Program-made: the position numbers and the translations under genes
Assembly: GCF_002277815.1 (NCBI RefSeq)
Contig: NZ_NKJI01000018.1
Span: 47,495 to 111,494, forward strand
DNA from: Pseudomonas sp. ERMR1:02
GTDB taxonomy: Bacteria; Pseudomonadota; Gammaproteobacteria; Pseudomonadales; Pseudomonadaceae
Direction: 5' to 3'
DNA: 64,000 bases
Part shown: one piece after another, positions 1 to 8,509 of the stretch
Position numbering within the stretch: the first letter of the stretch is position 1
How the letters are laid out: the number at the start of each line of letters is the position of its first letter
The notes under the pieces: model-generated
Databases searched by the model: none
Seen by the model: the letters and a program-made list of their open reading frames with translations, nothing else
Told to the model about the DNA's origin: nothing

Positions 1-2
1 GG

Positions 3-221
3 CGCGCGGTGGTGGTCAAGCCGGGTGAAGGTGCGCAATTGAGCGTGCCGATGGACAAAGACGCGCGATTCGTCACGGTGGTCGCGCTGTTTCGCCAGCC
101 CGACACCAGGCTCGATACCTGGCGCTTGACGCTGACCCGCGATGACCTGAACCCGGACCGGGCGCGGGTTATCGAGTTGGGGGACAACCGATTGACCTTG
201 CGCCCGTTGGCCAAGGAGTAG
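3..221 (+). CDS. tssJ: T6SS outer-membrane lipoprotein TssJ, C-terminal part
   Basis: Open from the window edge to the stop at 219-221, so only the last ~73 residues are seen. They fit the C-terminal beta-sandwich of TssJ, the outer-membrane lipoprotein that anchors the TssL-TssM membrane complex of type VI secretion. The segment FVTVVALFRQP followed by a W-R strand is the family pattern. The signal peptide and lipobox lie upstream of the window. The family call is supported by tssE starting 3 bases after the stop, with an AGGAG ribosome site overlapping the end of this gene. This implies translational coupling inside a T6SS operon. Confidence 0.7.
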   Translation, partial: RAVVVKPGEGAQLSVPMDKDARFVTVVALFRQPDTRLDTWRLTLTRDDLNPDRARVIELGDNRLTLRPLAKE

Positions 222-224
222 CGG

Positions 225-671
225 ATGACCGACTTGAATCCCTCACTGTACGAAATGCTCTTGCAGAACTTCGACGGCGATCTGGACCTGCATCACGTCA
301 GCGAAGAGGACCAGTACACGCTCTCGGTGCTGGACAATGTGCAACGCATCCTCAACAGCCGCGCCGGAGCACTTGCTCATCTGCCGGACTACGGTCTCAC
401 GGATATGAGCCAGATCCTGCAAGGGTTGCCCGCAACGGCCCACGCATTGATGAAGACCATTGAAGGCACGCTGCTCAGGTACGAGCCACGACTGGCGGCA
501 ATCAGCGTCGAAATGCTGCCACAGGTACTGCCGGGTCATTTGGAGTACACGTTGCAGGTGCAACTCGATAACGGCAAACAAGTGGATTTCGGCACGACCA
601 TCGCACCCGAGGGCAAAGTCCTGGTGCGCCACCTGAAACGGCAGAATTGGCTGTCGCAATCGAATCTGTAA
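225..671 (+). CDS. tssE: T6SS baseplate subunit TssE (gp25-like)
   Basis: This 148-residue protein matches TssE, the homologue of phage T4 gp25 that forms part of the T6SS baseplate and nucleates the contractile sheath in the cytoplasm. The diagnostic gp25/TssE stretch RILNSRAGALAHLPDYGL lies around residues 41-58. The C-terminal half holds the strand pattern LEYTLQVQLDNGK. Length is normal. The ATG follows an AGGAG at 213-217 and sits 3 bases after tssJ, so it is an operon member. The next reading frame downstream (687) is broken, so this is the last intact T6SS gene in the window. Confidence 0.85.
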   Translation: MTDLNPSLYEMLLQNFDGDLDLHHVSEEDQYTLSVLDNVQRILNSRAGALAHLPDYGLTDMSQILQGLPATAHALMKTIEGTLLRYEPRLAAISVEMLPQVLPGHLEYTLQVQLDNGKQVDFGTTIAPEGKVLVRHLKRQNWLSQSNL

Positions 672-686
672 CGGAAGGGAAGCGCG

Positions 687-1780
687 ATGACGGCGTTATT
701 TGAAATGCGAGTTCGGGTGGGCGGTGATCCTCGGGGCTTCAGTGAGTTTTTGGCGTTGCACTAGGCGCTGGCCAAGCTGAGTCACCCGGCCTGTCCAGAT
801 GTGGACTGGGCGATGGTCGAGCAGTTGTGCCTGGCGTTGTTCCAGAAGAACGGGGCAGATTGGCGCAGGGAGTGGCGCTGATAGAGGCGCTTTGCTGCGA
901 ATGGCCGAACCTGTGGCCAGCCCCGCCAGCGGCACGCCTGGATATTCTGGGTTGGCTATTTGCCCAACTGCAGTCATTGCTGCGCGGCCTGTATGTGGAC
1001 GTCAGGAGTCTGCCAGCGCTCGCGCATCTGGACGCTGAGCTGCTGCGTATGCAGTTGCGACTGGAGCACTCCCTGCAAATCTCGCTGGCGCCATTACAAG
1101 CGTTGCATGAGCAGATCGAAAGCCTGAACCACCGTTTGCAGCGAAACAGTGCTCCGGGCGGCGCGATGCAATTGCTGCCCAGAGAAATCGGGCCGGCACC
1201 CTTGATGCCTATCATGATTTGGCCGACCCGCCCCATGCTGCAAATCAAACCGACCAGACGGCGCACCGCCCAGTGGGTGTGTGCCGCGGCGGCGACCCTC
1301 GTACTGGTCTGTGGCGGCTGGTGGATCTTGACGGGTTCGGACGACCAGAGCAGGCAACGCTTTACAGACCTTTTTCAACAGCAGCAGCCGATTCCCGTAC
1401 CGGTGCGTCTGGATAGCCTGGCGCTGTTCGACGCCGGCAGCAGCGAACTCAAACCCGATTCGACCAAGGTCCTGATCAGCGCACTCATCGACATCAAGGC
1501 CCAGCCAGGCTGGCTGATCGTCATCAGCGGGCACTCGGATGACCGGGGCAATCCTGAACAAAACCGCCAGCTGTCCCACGCCCGCGCTTCGGCCGTGCGT
1601 GGCTGGATGCAGCGCATGGGCGACATCCCCGACAGTTGTTTTGCGGTGCAAGGGGTTGCCGCCAGCCAGCCAATCGCCAGCAACGACACGGAATCCGGGC
1701 GCGCGGTCAACCGTCGAGTCGATATCAGTCTGGTGCCACAAGCGGGAGCATGCGGGCAATCGGTAGTCGGTTCCGCATGA
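687..1780 (+). pseudogene. Decayed T6SS VasL/OmpA-like accessory gene
   Basis: From ATG 687 the frame encodes a VasL/ImpA-type N-terminus (FSEFLALH, then ALAKLSHPACPDVDW) but hits TAG at 762-764. The same frame resumes after the stop as VEQLCLALFQKNG and is then lost near 855. Another frame continues as LAQGVALIEALCCEWPN through to 1780. The C-terminal part has a transmembrane segment (about WVCAAAATLVLVCGGWW). After it comes an OmpA-type peptidoglycan-binding domain with GHSDDRG, NRQLSHARA and GRAVNRRVD. The break therefore combines a nonsense codon with an out-of-frame deletion of perhaps 50 bases, judged from the missing linker. The OmpA half remains open and could start internally, but no good ribosome site was seen. 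In the family this protein would be an inner-membrane, wall-binding T6SS accessory. Confidence 0.75.
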
Positions 1781-1911
1781 GGCTTGGAGGAGCGCGCTGA
1801 TAGGCACCATTCATTTGATCGATACCCATCATTAAAAAACGCAAGTTCTGTTTTTCTGTCATCAGAGGAGGATAGGGTCATTCCGATCTCGCCATTGAAG
1901 GAACCTGCGCG

Positions 1912-2580
1912 ATGAGAATTTCGACTCTGCTGGCCGTTGTCGCCGTGTTGACCGGCAGCCTTGCCGCTACCATACCGGCCCTTGCAGCCGATCCATCCTG
2001 CCATTTCGCGCCGATTGCCGACAGCGCCACCAGCCTGCTACACGCACGGACGGTGGCGGTGCTCTACAGCGAAAATACCCTCAACACCCAGCAATACCTC
2101 GAGAGCTACCACGCCGTGGCGGTTAAAGGTGCGCAGAATCCACAGATGGATTCGCGCATCAGCAAGGCGTTCGTCGACAGCTCCGATCCGCAGCGGGCGA
2201 TCAATTGGCTGATGGGGTCGTTGCAGAAGGAATTCGCTTCGGTGACCGTCTACGACAACCTCGATGCGGCGGTGCAGGCCCATCCGGATGTGGTGGTGAT
2301 GCTCGATACCTACAGCCGTCTGGTGTCCAAGCGCAACAGTCAGGTTGAAGCGCGGTTCCTGGCCAAGTTTTACGACGCCAACCTGCAATACATCGGTCAG
2401 GCCGAAGGCTCGCGGGCACAGCAGATGCCGTCGGTGTGGGTGCATGGCAAAGCTGCGCCGCAGATTGCTGCGCAGATCGATCAGCAGACTGCGTTGCAGG
2501 TCAATGCGTTGAAGCAGTTCGATGCATCGTTGAAGGCGCTGGTGACGACTGGCAATGCGGATCATGTCGCGAGCAATTGA
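1912..2580 (+). CDS. Secreted protein of unknown function
   Basis: This 222-residue protein has a clear Sec signal peptide (MRISTLLAVVAVLTGSLAAT, cleavage likely after ALA near residue 25). It is therefore periplasmic or secreted. The mature part has an alpha/beta look with TVAVLYSENTLNTQQYLES, a PDVVVMLDTYSR strand, and a C-terminal helical stretch rich in Gln and Ala. I do not recognise a catalytic motif or a named family. The ATG follows AAGGAA. The gene is alone between the decayed T6SS gene and a repeat block, with about 130 bases upstream that could hold its own promoter. Confidence 0.7.
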   Translation: MRISTLLAVVAVLTGSLAATIPALAADPSCHFAPIADSATSLLHARTVAVLYSENTLNTQQYLESYHAVAVKGAQNPQMDSRISKAFVDSSDPQRAINWLMGSLQKEFASVTVYDNLDAAVQAHPDVVVMLDTYSRLVSKRNSQVEARFLAKFYDANLQYIGQAEGSRAQQMPSVWVHGKAAPQIAAQIDQQTALQVNALKQFDASLKALVTTGNADHVASN

Positions 2581-2630
2581 GGGTGTAAAAGCCCTTTGTA
2601 GCATGTGGCGAAGGCAGCCTGGCAGGCGAC

Positions 2631-2950
2631 CTGAATGTCATTGACCGCGTACATATCCATTCCTGCGGTAACGGCTGCTTAGGGTTTCGCCCTTACGGCG
2701 AGTCACTTGGAAAAACGGAACGCCGCCCGGCCCCAAGTAACCAAGCGCTCTTGCCCCTTTCGTTCGGTGCCTCGCTGTGGCTCGGCATGCCCTCGCTCCG
2801 GTCCTGCTCCGTGGGCCCGCCCGGCATCCTTGCCGGGTTACCCACTGCGCAGAACCTGCGCTCGGCCTCTCGATGGGGCAAGAAGATCAAAAGCCATAGC
2901 AACGCGAGGCGGCCGGATAGCCGACCTGATTTCGCGGATGTACTCGTCCC
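2631..2950 (+). repeat. Left arm of ~310 bp inverted repeat
   Basis: This stretch is an imperfect inverted copy of 3079-3395. Shared landmarks include GTACATATCCATTCC, GCGGTAACGG, GGCTCGGCATGCCCTC and TGCTCCGTGGG. It is non-coding; frames through it give only arginine/proline-rich spurious peptides. Confidence 0.8.
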
Positions 2951-2952
2951 AC

Positions 2953-3054
2953 TGTAGGAGCGATGCTTGCTCGCGAAAAACGTCCAGACAACGCGATCAT
3001 TCAGACAGGGCGCGTTATCGTTGACGTCCATCGCGAGCAGGCTCGCTCCTACAG
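2953..3054. repeat. REPIN (paired REP)
   Basis: TGTAGGAGCGATGCTTGCTCGCGA and its inverse TCGCGAGCAGGCTCGCTCCTACA bracket about 50 bases. It sits exactly between the two arms of the larger inverted repeat. Confidence 0.9.
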
Positions 3055-3078
3055 GGGGGCGGGGCACCAGCCAGCGCC

Positions 3079-3395
3079 AGGTCGGCTGTCAGGCCGCCTC
3101 GGTTTTTGTTTTTGATCCTGGCGCCCCGTTAAACCACGATGGCCGAACGCAGGTATTGCTCCGTGGGTAAACCGGCAGGACGCCGGTTTAGCCGCGCTGG
3201 GCCATGGATGGCCCATCGCGGCGACCCACGGAGCAATGCCGGAGTGAGGGCATGCCGAGCCACAGCGAGGCACCGAGTGGTGGGGCAAGAGCCTTTTGGT
3301 TACTTTGGGGCTTTTCCAAAGTGACCCGCCGTCAGGGCGGAACCAACAGTGGCCGTTACCGCGGGAATGGATATGTACTCGGTCAACAACATTCA
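3079..3395 (-). repeat. Right arm of ~310 bp inverted repeat
   Basis: Inverse of 2631-2950. The block GTCGGCTGTCAGGCCGCCTC through AAACCACGATGGCCGAACGC recurs at 23823-23933, so the element is present at least three times in this window. Confidence 0.8.
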
Positions 3396-3413
3396 AGGTC
3401 GGCAATGAGGCCG

Positions 3414-3511
3414 TCATCGCGAGCAGGCTCGCTCCCACAAGGGATTGGGGATATCAGAAGATTCAGGTCGGCTGTCAGGCCGCCTTCGCCAGCAAGCCGG
3501 CTCCTACAGGT
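3414..3511. repeat. Two REP half-elements
   Basis: TCATCGCGAGCAGGCTCGCTCCCAC is followed by CTTCGCCAGCAAGCCGGCTCCTAC in the same orientation, so the two sequences belong to different REP subtypes placed in tandem. They end just before the 3' end of the GH16 gene. Confidence 0.8.
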
Positions 3512-3531
3512 GGATCGCGCATATCCTACGA

Positions 3532-5007
3532 TCATCCGCCACGTCGCCACACCCTGATGTAATCGATACTGAAGGTCGATGGCAGGTCGGCATCGTCGAC
3601 TACGCCGAACCAGTCCCACATGGCCTCACTGTCAAAAACGATTTGCATCGGAAAATGCCAATAGCTGTTCTTCGCTTCCCGCACCAAAACGCCATCGACA
3701 TACCAGCGCAAGGTGTCGGGCTGCCAGTCAAAACCATACACATGAAAGTCACTCGCCAGGCGCCATGGGCTGGTCCAACTGGCGCCCTCAGCGATGTGTT
3801 CGGTGTTGCCGGGCCGCGCCCACACGTGGGCGTTCATGTTGTACAGGCGATCGAATTTGGCGTCTTTGGTTTTGCCGCCAATCTCGAAAATGTCGATTTC
3901 GGTGGCGTTGTCGGTCAGTCCGGTCCATGCCAGCCAGAAGGCACTGGAACCGGCTGAATTCATCGGTCTGGCCCGCGCCTCGTAGTAGCCGTATTCGCCG
4001 CGCTCGATGGTGCGGACCATGGCGGCGGTGTAGTCCTTGTAGCCCAGGCGGACGTATTTGTCCGGGATGGTTTCCTTGCGGAAGATGATGTTCAGATGGC
4101 CGTTGCTGACGTTGGCATTATTGGGGGTGAACAGGGCCGGTTTTCGCCCCAGCGAATCGGTGCCCGTGGCGTCGTTGACATGCCAGCGCTTGGGATCGAG
4201 GGCGGTACCGTTGAATTCATCGGTGAAACGCGTGTCCAGCCGCCATCGGCCGGCATTGGCCTGATCGGACAGTGGCAGGTTGTCGTTGGTCTGTTTCGGC
4301 ACAGGGCCCAGCGGGCCGATGCGGGTCCAGGCAGTGTCTTTTACAGGGGCGGCGACCGACCATTTTTTCGTCAGGTACGCAATGGCCGCCTGACGGTCGG
4401 TCTGGGTGGTCAGCGGTCGGTCATACACCAGCACTTCGGCGATATCACCGCGCAGTATCTCCGAGGTGCCCACCACGTTGCGCCCCACGGCGTAAGGGCC
4501 TATTGGCACGTCGCTGGTTTCCAGAAAGGCAAGGGCGGGTTCATAGGCACTGGTCTGCTGGACGCTGATGCCGAAATTCGGCGCCACGTTATCGTTGTCG
4601 GCCATTTGCGGGCGCGAGCTGAATAGCCGCTGCCAGGCCTTGCCACCAGCCTGTTCCGGCATTCGACGCGACACGATCAACACGGTCACCGAACCTTTTG
4701 CCCTGCGCAGTGCCTTGCCGCTGAATGCCGCCGTGCCATTCAAACGCACAACCGCGTGACCATTGAGGGCGTTGGCTACAAGCTCCGGAAGCTTGGCGGG
4801 GGCGGCATTGTCTGCACTTACATCGTTGGAATGACCGGATTTATCGTGCCAGCGCTGCACCCGGTGTTGTGCATTCAGACTGATGCTCGATGAGTCGGCA
4901 GCGTCGAGCCACAGTATCAGACCGTCGACGGGGGGCTTGGCAGACGCAGCTATCGCGGAACAAGCGCTCATTGTCAAAAACACCATCAGCCAACATTCCC
5001 TGATCAC
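3532..5007 (-). CDS. Secreted LamG-like/GH16 family glycoside hydrolase
   Basis: This 491-residue exported protein is the last gene of the polysaccharide operon. Residues 1-22 are a signal peptide; the Cys in MSAC could alternatively make it a lipoprotein. Residues ~27-215 look like a LamG/concanavalin-type jelly roll (GLILWLDAADSSS, WHDKSGHSND). Residues ~250-491 are a GH16 domain with the catalytic signature EIDIFE, giving E370 as nucleophile, D372 as assistant and E375 as acid/base. The text around YYEARARPMNSAGSSAFW resembles the agarase/carrageenase side of GH16. Start is GTG with AGGAG 7 bases upstream, 11 bases after galE. Its position suggests trimming or release of the exported glycan in the periplasm or outside the cell; the substrate is not readable from the sequence. 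Confidence 0.85.
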   Translation of the reverse strand: MIRECWLMVFLTMSACSAIAASAKPPVDGLILWLDAADSSSISLNAQHRVQRWHDKSGHSNDVSADNAAPAKLPELVANALNGHAVVRLNGTAAFSGKALRRAKGSVTVLIVSRRMPEQAGGKAWQRLFSSRPQMADNDNVAPNFGISVQQTSAYEPALAFLETSDVPIGPYAVGRNVVGTSEILRGDIAEVLVYDRPLTTQTDRQAAIAYLTKKWSVAAPVKDTAWTRIGPLGPVPKQTNDNLPLSDQANAGRWRLDTRFTDEFNGTALDPKRWHVNDATGTDSLGRKPALFTPNNANVSNGHLNIIFRKETIPDKYVRLGYKDYTAAMVRTIERGEYGYYEARARPMNSAGSSAFWLAWTGLTDNATEIDIFEIGGKTKDAKFDRLYNMNAHVWARPGNTEHIAEGASWTSPWRLASDFHVYGFDWQPDTLRWYVDGVLVREAKNSYWHFPMQIVFDSEAMWDWFGVVDDADLPSTFSIDYIRVWRRGG

Positions 5008-5018
5008 GGGCTTCTCCT

Positions 5019-6074
5019 TTACTTCATCGCCACCGCCGGCAATCGTTCAATGTGGGAACGGTACCCATCGGGGTTGCACGACTGCCAGCGCCACGTGTCG
5101 ATGATCATCTGCTCCAGATTACGTTGTGCACACCATCCCAGGTCGCGCCCGGCTTTGCTCGGGTCGGCCCAGCATTGGGCGATGTCACCGATCCGGCGCG
5201 GCGCGAAATGAAAGGGGATGCTGATGCCGGTCACGTCTTCGAAACTGTGGATGATCTGCAGCACGCTGTAGCCCGTGCCGGTTCCAAGGTTCCAGATGTT
5301 GATGCCGTGGGTGTTTAGCAACATCTGCAGGGCCTTGAGGTGGCCCTCGGCAACGTCGACCACATGGATGTAATCACGCACGCAGGTGCCGTCGACGGTG
5401 GGGTAGTCATTGCCGAACACCGTGAGTTCGGGGAGCCGGCCAATCGCGACTTGGGTCAGGCAAGGCAGCAGGTTGTTTGGGCGCCCGTGGGGGTCTTCGC
5501 CAATCAGTCCGCTTTCGTGGGCGCCGATCGGATTGAAGTAACGCAACAATGCGATGCTCCAGCGCGGATCGGACAACGCCAGGTCGGCGAGCAATTCTTC
5601 GATCATCAGTTTGCTGCGGCCGTAAGGGTTGACCGGTTTTCCGGTGGCCAGGTCCTCGGCAATCGGAAAATGTGCAGGTTCGCCATACACGGTGGCCGAT
5701 GAACTGAACACCAGTCTGAATACACCATGACGGACCATCGCCTGGCACAGATCGAGCGTGCCGGTCACGTTGTTGGCGTAATACTCCAGCGGCTTGCGCA
5801 CGCTTTCGGCGACGGATTTGAGGCTGGAGAAATGCACCACGGCATCAATGTCGTAGTGGTCAAAAATTTCATCGAGCAAGGTGGTGTTGCGGACATCACC
5901 CTCAATGAAATCGACTTGGGCATGGGTCAGTTGCTCCAGACGCGCAATTGACTCTCGACAGCTATTGCACAGGTTATCGAGTACCACCACGCGGTGGCCG
6001 GCATTGATGAGTGTGAGGGCGGTATGGGAGCCAATGTAACCGGCCCCGCCAGTGATCAGCGTGGTTTTGCGCAT
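5019..6074 (-). CDS. galE: UDP-glucose 4-epimerase
   Basis: This 351-residue extended short-chain dehydrogenase interconverts UDP-glucose and UDP-galactose, supplying a nucleotide sugar for the polysaccharide operon. The NAD-binding motif GGAGYIG is at residues 9-15, the Ser-rich strand FSSSATVYG around 123-131, and the catalytic YGRSK (Y151, K155) follows. RYFNPIGAHESGLIGED and the C-terminal CWADPSKAGRDLGW are GalE hallmarks. I start at ATG 6074 because the fold begins there, with AGGAAG upstream; the open frame continues further 5' but is only an antisense shadow of wzx. It could act on the N-acetyl forms as well. Confidence 0.92.
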   Translation of the reverse strand: MRKTTLITGGAGYIGSHTALTLINAGHRVVVLDNLCNSCRESIARLEQLTHAQVDFIEGDVRNTTLLDEIFDHYDIDAVVHFSSLKSVAESVRKPLEYYANNVTGTLDLCQAMVRHGVFRLVFSSSATVYGEPAHFPIAEDLATGKPVNPYGRSKLMIEELLADLALSDPRWSIALLRYFNPIGAHESGLIGEDPHGRPNNLLPCLTQVAIGRLPELTVFGNDYPTVDGTCVRDYIHVVDVAEGHLKALQMLLNTHGINIWNLGTGTGYSVLQIIHSFEDVTGISIPFHFAPRRIGDIAQCWADPSKAGRDLGWCAQRNLEQMIIDTWRWQSCNPDGYRSHIERLPAVAMK

Positions 6075-6118
6075 GATAAGGCTTCCTGCACAGTGTGAAT
6101 TCGGCGGCGCGAGCGGCG

Positions 6119-7533
6119 TCAGCGAGTGGTGAACACGGACTTGAATTCTTGCGGCCAGCGCGGATGCATCAGGCTGTAGGCCAGCGCATAGCTCAGCGTG
6201 CCGATGCCGATACTGCAGGCCAGATGCAGATAGCCCTGCACACAATCGGGAGCCAACCACAACACGGCGGCGGCCATTACCAGCGAGGCGATCACGCTGC
6301 GGTAACTGGATTCGAAAAACGCTCGCCAGCCAAAGCCGATGGCCGTGTTCAGCCCGCGAATCTGCAGTGGTGTCACCAGGATCATTCGGACCAGCAATGC
6401 CAGGGCCGCGGCCATGCCGCCGAATAGAGGCCCCAGGCCGTAAACCAGCGCCAACGCCAGCAAGGTCGTGCCCACTTCCGCCTTGAGGGTGAGGCGGGTG
6501 CGGTTGACCGCCACCAGTGCGGTGGTGGCATACATGGCGGTGTTGCCGATGGCTGCAGTGCAGGCCAGCACTTGCAGCATCGGGATTGAGTCGGCCCACT
6601 TGGCGCCGAAAATCAGCAGGATGATGTCGCTGGCGGTGACCGCGATACCGATAAAGATCGGCGTGAGCAGGAAGCCGCTGACCGCCGTCGTATCGCAAAT
6701 GAAGCTGATCAACCGCGACGGCTCGGCACTGCGGCGGGCGAATGCCGGTAGCGCGTAACTCATGAGGCCGTTGTAGAACGCCGTGCGTGGCAAATCGATG
6801 ATGCGCATGGCCATGTTGAACATGCCCACGGCCTGGGCGCCAGCGGTGATGCCCAGCACTACGGTGACGCCACGCTGAAGCGTTTGCGAACTCAAGGTAT
6901 TGATGGCTACTGGCAGGCCTACCGTCAACAGTTCACGCAGGCACGCACCATCAATGTGGAAGCTGATTCGCCGTCGATCGCCGAGCATCAACACGATGAT
7001 CGATACCAGCTCCATGACCAATGCCTGGGCAATCACCGCCCACGCACCCAACCCCCGAGGGCGACGGCAATGCCCGCGACACCACCGAATACCTTGCCCA
7101 ATAGCGTGCGCGAAGCGAGCATCCTGAAATTACTGGTGCGCCGCATCTGCACCACATAGACACGCGCCATCATGGTGAAGAGGATTTTCACCGAGGCCAC
7201 CGCCGTCATCCATCGCAGTGCGTTAGACGTCAGGCACAGCCACGCCACGCAGGTGATCATCAGGATGGACACCAGGCTCGCTAGCACCGCAACCCAGAAA
7301 GCCGTGGAAATATGTCGATCGTCCAGATGTTCCTGACGTACCAATGGATCTTCAAGTATCGACGAATAAAGAATGCCGATCACCTCGACGATGGCGATGA
7401 TTACCGTGCCCACGCCTAGCTCTTCCGGGGACAGCAGCCTGGCATAAACGACAAAGGTGATCATCGACAGGAAGATCAGGCCGAATTTCTCGGTGAAAAT
7501 CCAGGTCAATGTGACGAGGCGTTGGTTGGCCAT
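6119..7533 (-). pseudogene. Wzx-type polysaccharide flippase, frameshifted
   Basis: Two overlapping frames make one MATE/Wzx-type lipid-linked oligosaccharide flippase of about 470 residues. The first (7533 to ~7050) starts MANQRLVTLTWIFTEKFG and carries TM1-TM4. The second (~7050 to 6119) resumes with LGAWAVIAQALVMELV and carries the remaining membrane segments. The switch falls at the five-C run 7052-7056 (G5 on the coding strand). With six bases the frames join as VALGGLGAWAV without a stop. The gene is the only flippase in an otherwise complete Wzx/Wzy operon, so loss would be expected to block export. Sequencing error, real inactivation or slippage at the tract all remain possible. Confidence 0.85.
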
Positions 7534-7573
7534 AGGCGGAGCCCGGTAAAGCGTTTGATGAACGGCAATAGGC

Positions 7574-8509
7574 TCAGGAAGCCTTGCGCAGCGTTTTTAT
7601 TTGCGCGTAGAGATAGCGCAGGGTCGGTTTACCCCTAGAGAAAATCAGCGTTTGCCAGGAATGACCGAGCATGTACCTGAAGACCTTGATTACCTGCGCA
7701 TGCTCACCGCTGCGGGAAAAGGCATTGAGAAATTCGACATGGTTGGCCAACACAAAGTGAACCCGCTGCTGGCGGGTCATTGTCGCGCCGTAGCGCTCAA
7801 GGTACAGCTCGATGAATTTGATCTTGTACGGGTAGTATTTCTGCGGCTGGGCGGTGATGTTGCCGCTGTCGACCCCGCGCCGGTGCAGAATCTCGGGCAC
7901 GGTGTGGATTTCCCAGTGCTCGGCGATTCGCGTCCATAACAAACGGTCTTCGGCGAAGCGCAGGGTTTGATCGAAACCGCCCAAGGCGGTCACGACCTCA
8001 CGCACGACCAGCACGCCGGAGGTACCGTTGATCACGTTCTCGCGCATGAAATCGGCAAAGTGATTACCGCACTTGCGGCGTTCTTCCAATTGCCGTTTGC
8101 CGTCGCTGAATACGCTCAACTGGTAGCAATCGATCATGCCGACCGAATGACCCTGGCGAGTCAGTTGGTCATACAGTGCCAGCTGCTTTTGCAGTTTTTG
8201 CGGATGCCATTGGTCATCGGCGTCGAGGAAGGCAATGAAAGTTTCCTGGGCAGCAAAGATGCCCTTGTTCCGCGCACACGCCGGCCCCTGGTTGGTCTGC
8301 TGCAATAGCGTCAAGGGGTAAGACGCGGCGTAGTCCCTGACGCGTTGCGGGCCGTCATCGCTGGAGCCGTCGTCAATCACGATCACATGGTCGGGCTGCC
8401 GGGTTTGCTGGCTCAGTGACGCCAGTGTCTTTTCTATGGTGGCAGCGGCGTTGTACATCGGGATGACCACACACACCGAACCCGATGACGGGGGAATGTC
8501 ATTCAACAT
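7574..8509 (-). CDS. GT2 family glycosyltransferase
   Basis: This 311-residue inverting glycosyltransferase of the GT-A fold has VCVVIPMYNAAATIEKTL at the N-terminus and VIVIDDGSSDDGP for nucleotide binding. A DXD-type metal site follows in AFLDADDQWHP. It would add a sugar to the undecaprenyl-linked repeat unit on the cytoplasmic side. I take ATG 8509, whose codon overlaps the wzy stop by a few bases; the longer open frame to 8956 is only antisense to wzy. Donor and acceptor cannot be deduced. Confidence 0.9.
   Translation of the reverse strand: MLNDIPPSSGSVCVVIPMYNAAATIEKTLASLSQQTRQPDHVIVIDDGSSDDGPQRVRDYAASYPLTLLQQTNQGPACARNKGIFAAQETFIAFLDADDQWHPQKLQKQLALYDQLTRQGHSVGMIDCYQLSVFSDGKRQLEERRKCGNHFADFMRENVINGTSGVLVVREVVTALGGFDQTLRFAEDRLLWTRIAEHWEIHTVPEILHRRGVDSGNITAQPQKYYPYKIKFIELYLERYGATMTRQQRVHFVLANHVEFLNAFSRSGEHAQVIKVFRYMLGHSWQTLIFSRGKPTLRYLYAQIKTLRKAS

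Noticed and set aside
2953..3054. Open frames with peptides like VGASLLAMDVNDNA in many intergenic regions
   Set aside because: They are translations of REPINs; the same peptide appears at every repeat and has no ribosome site.
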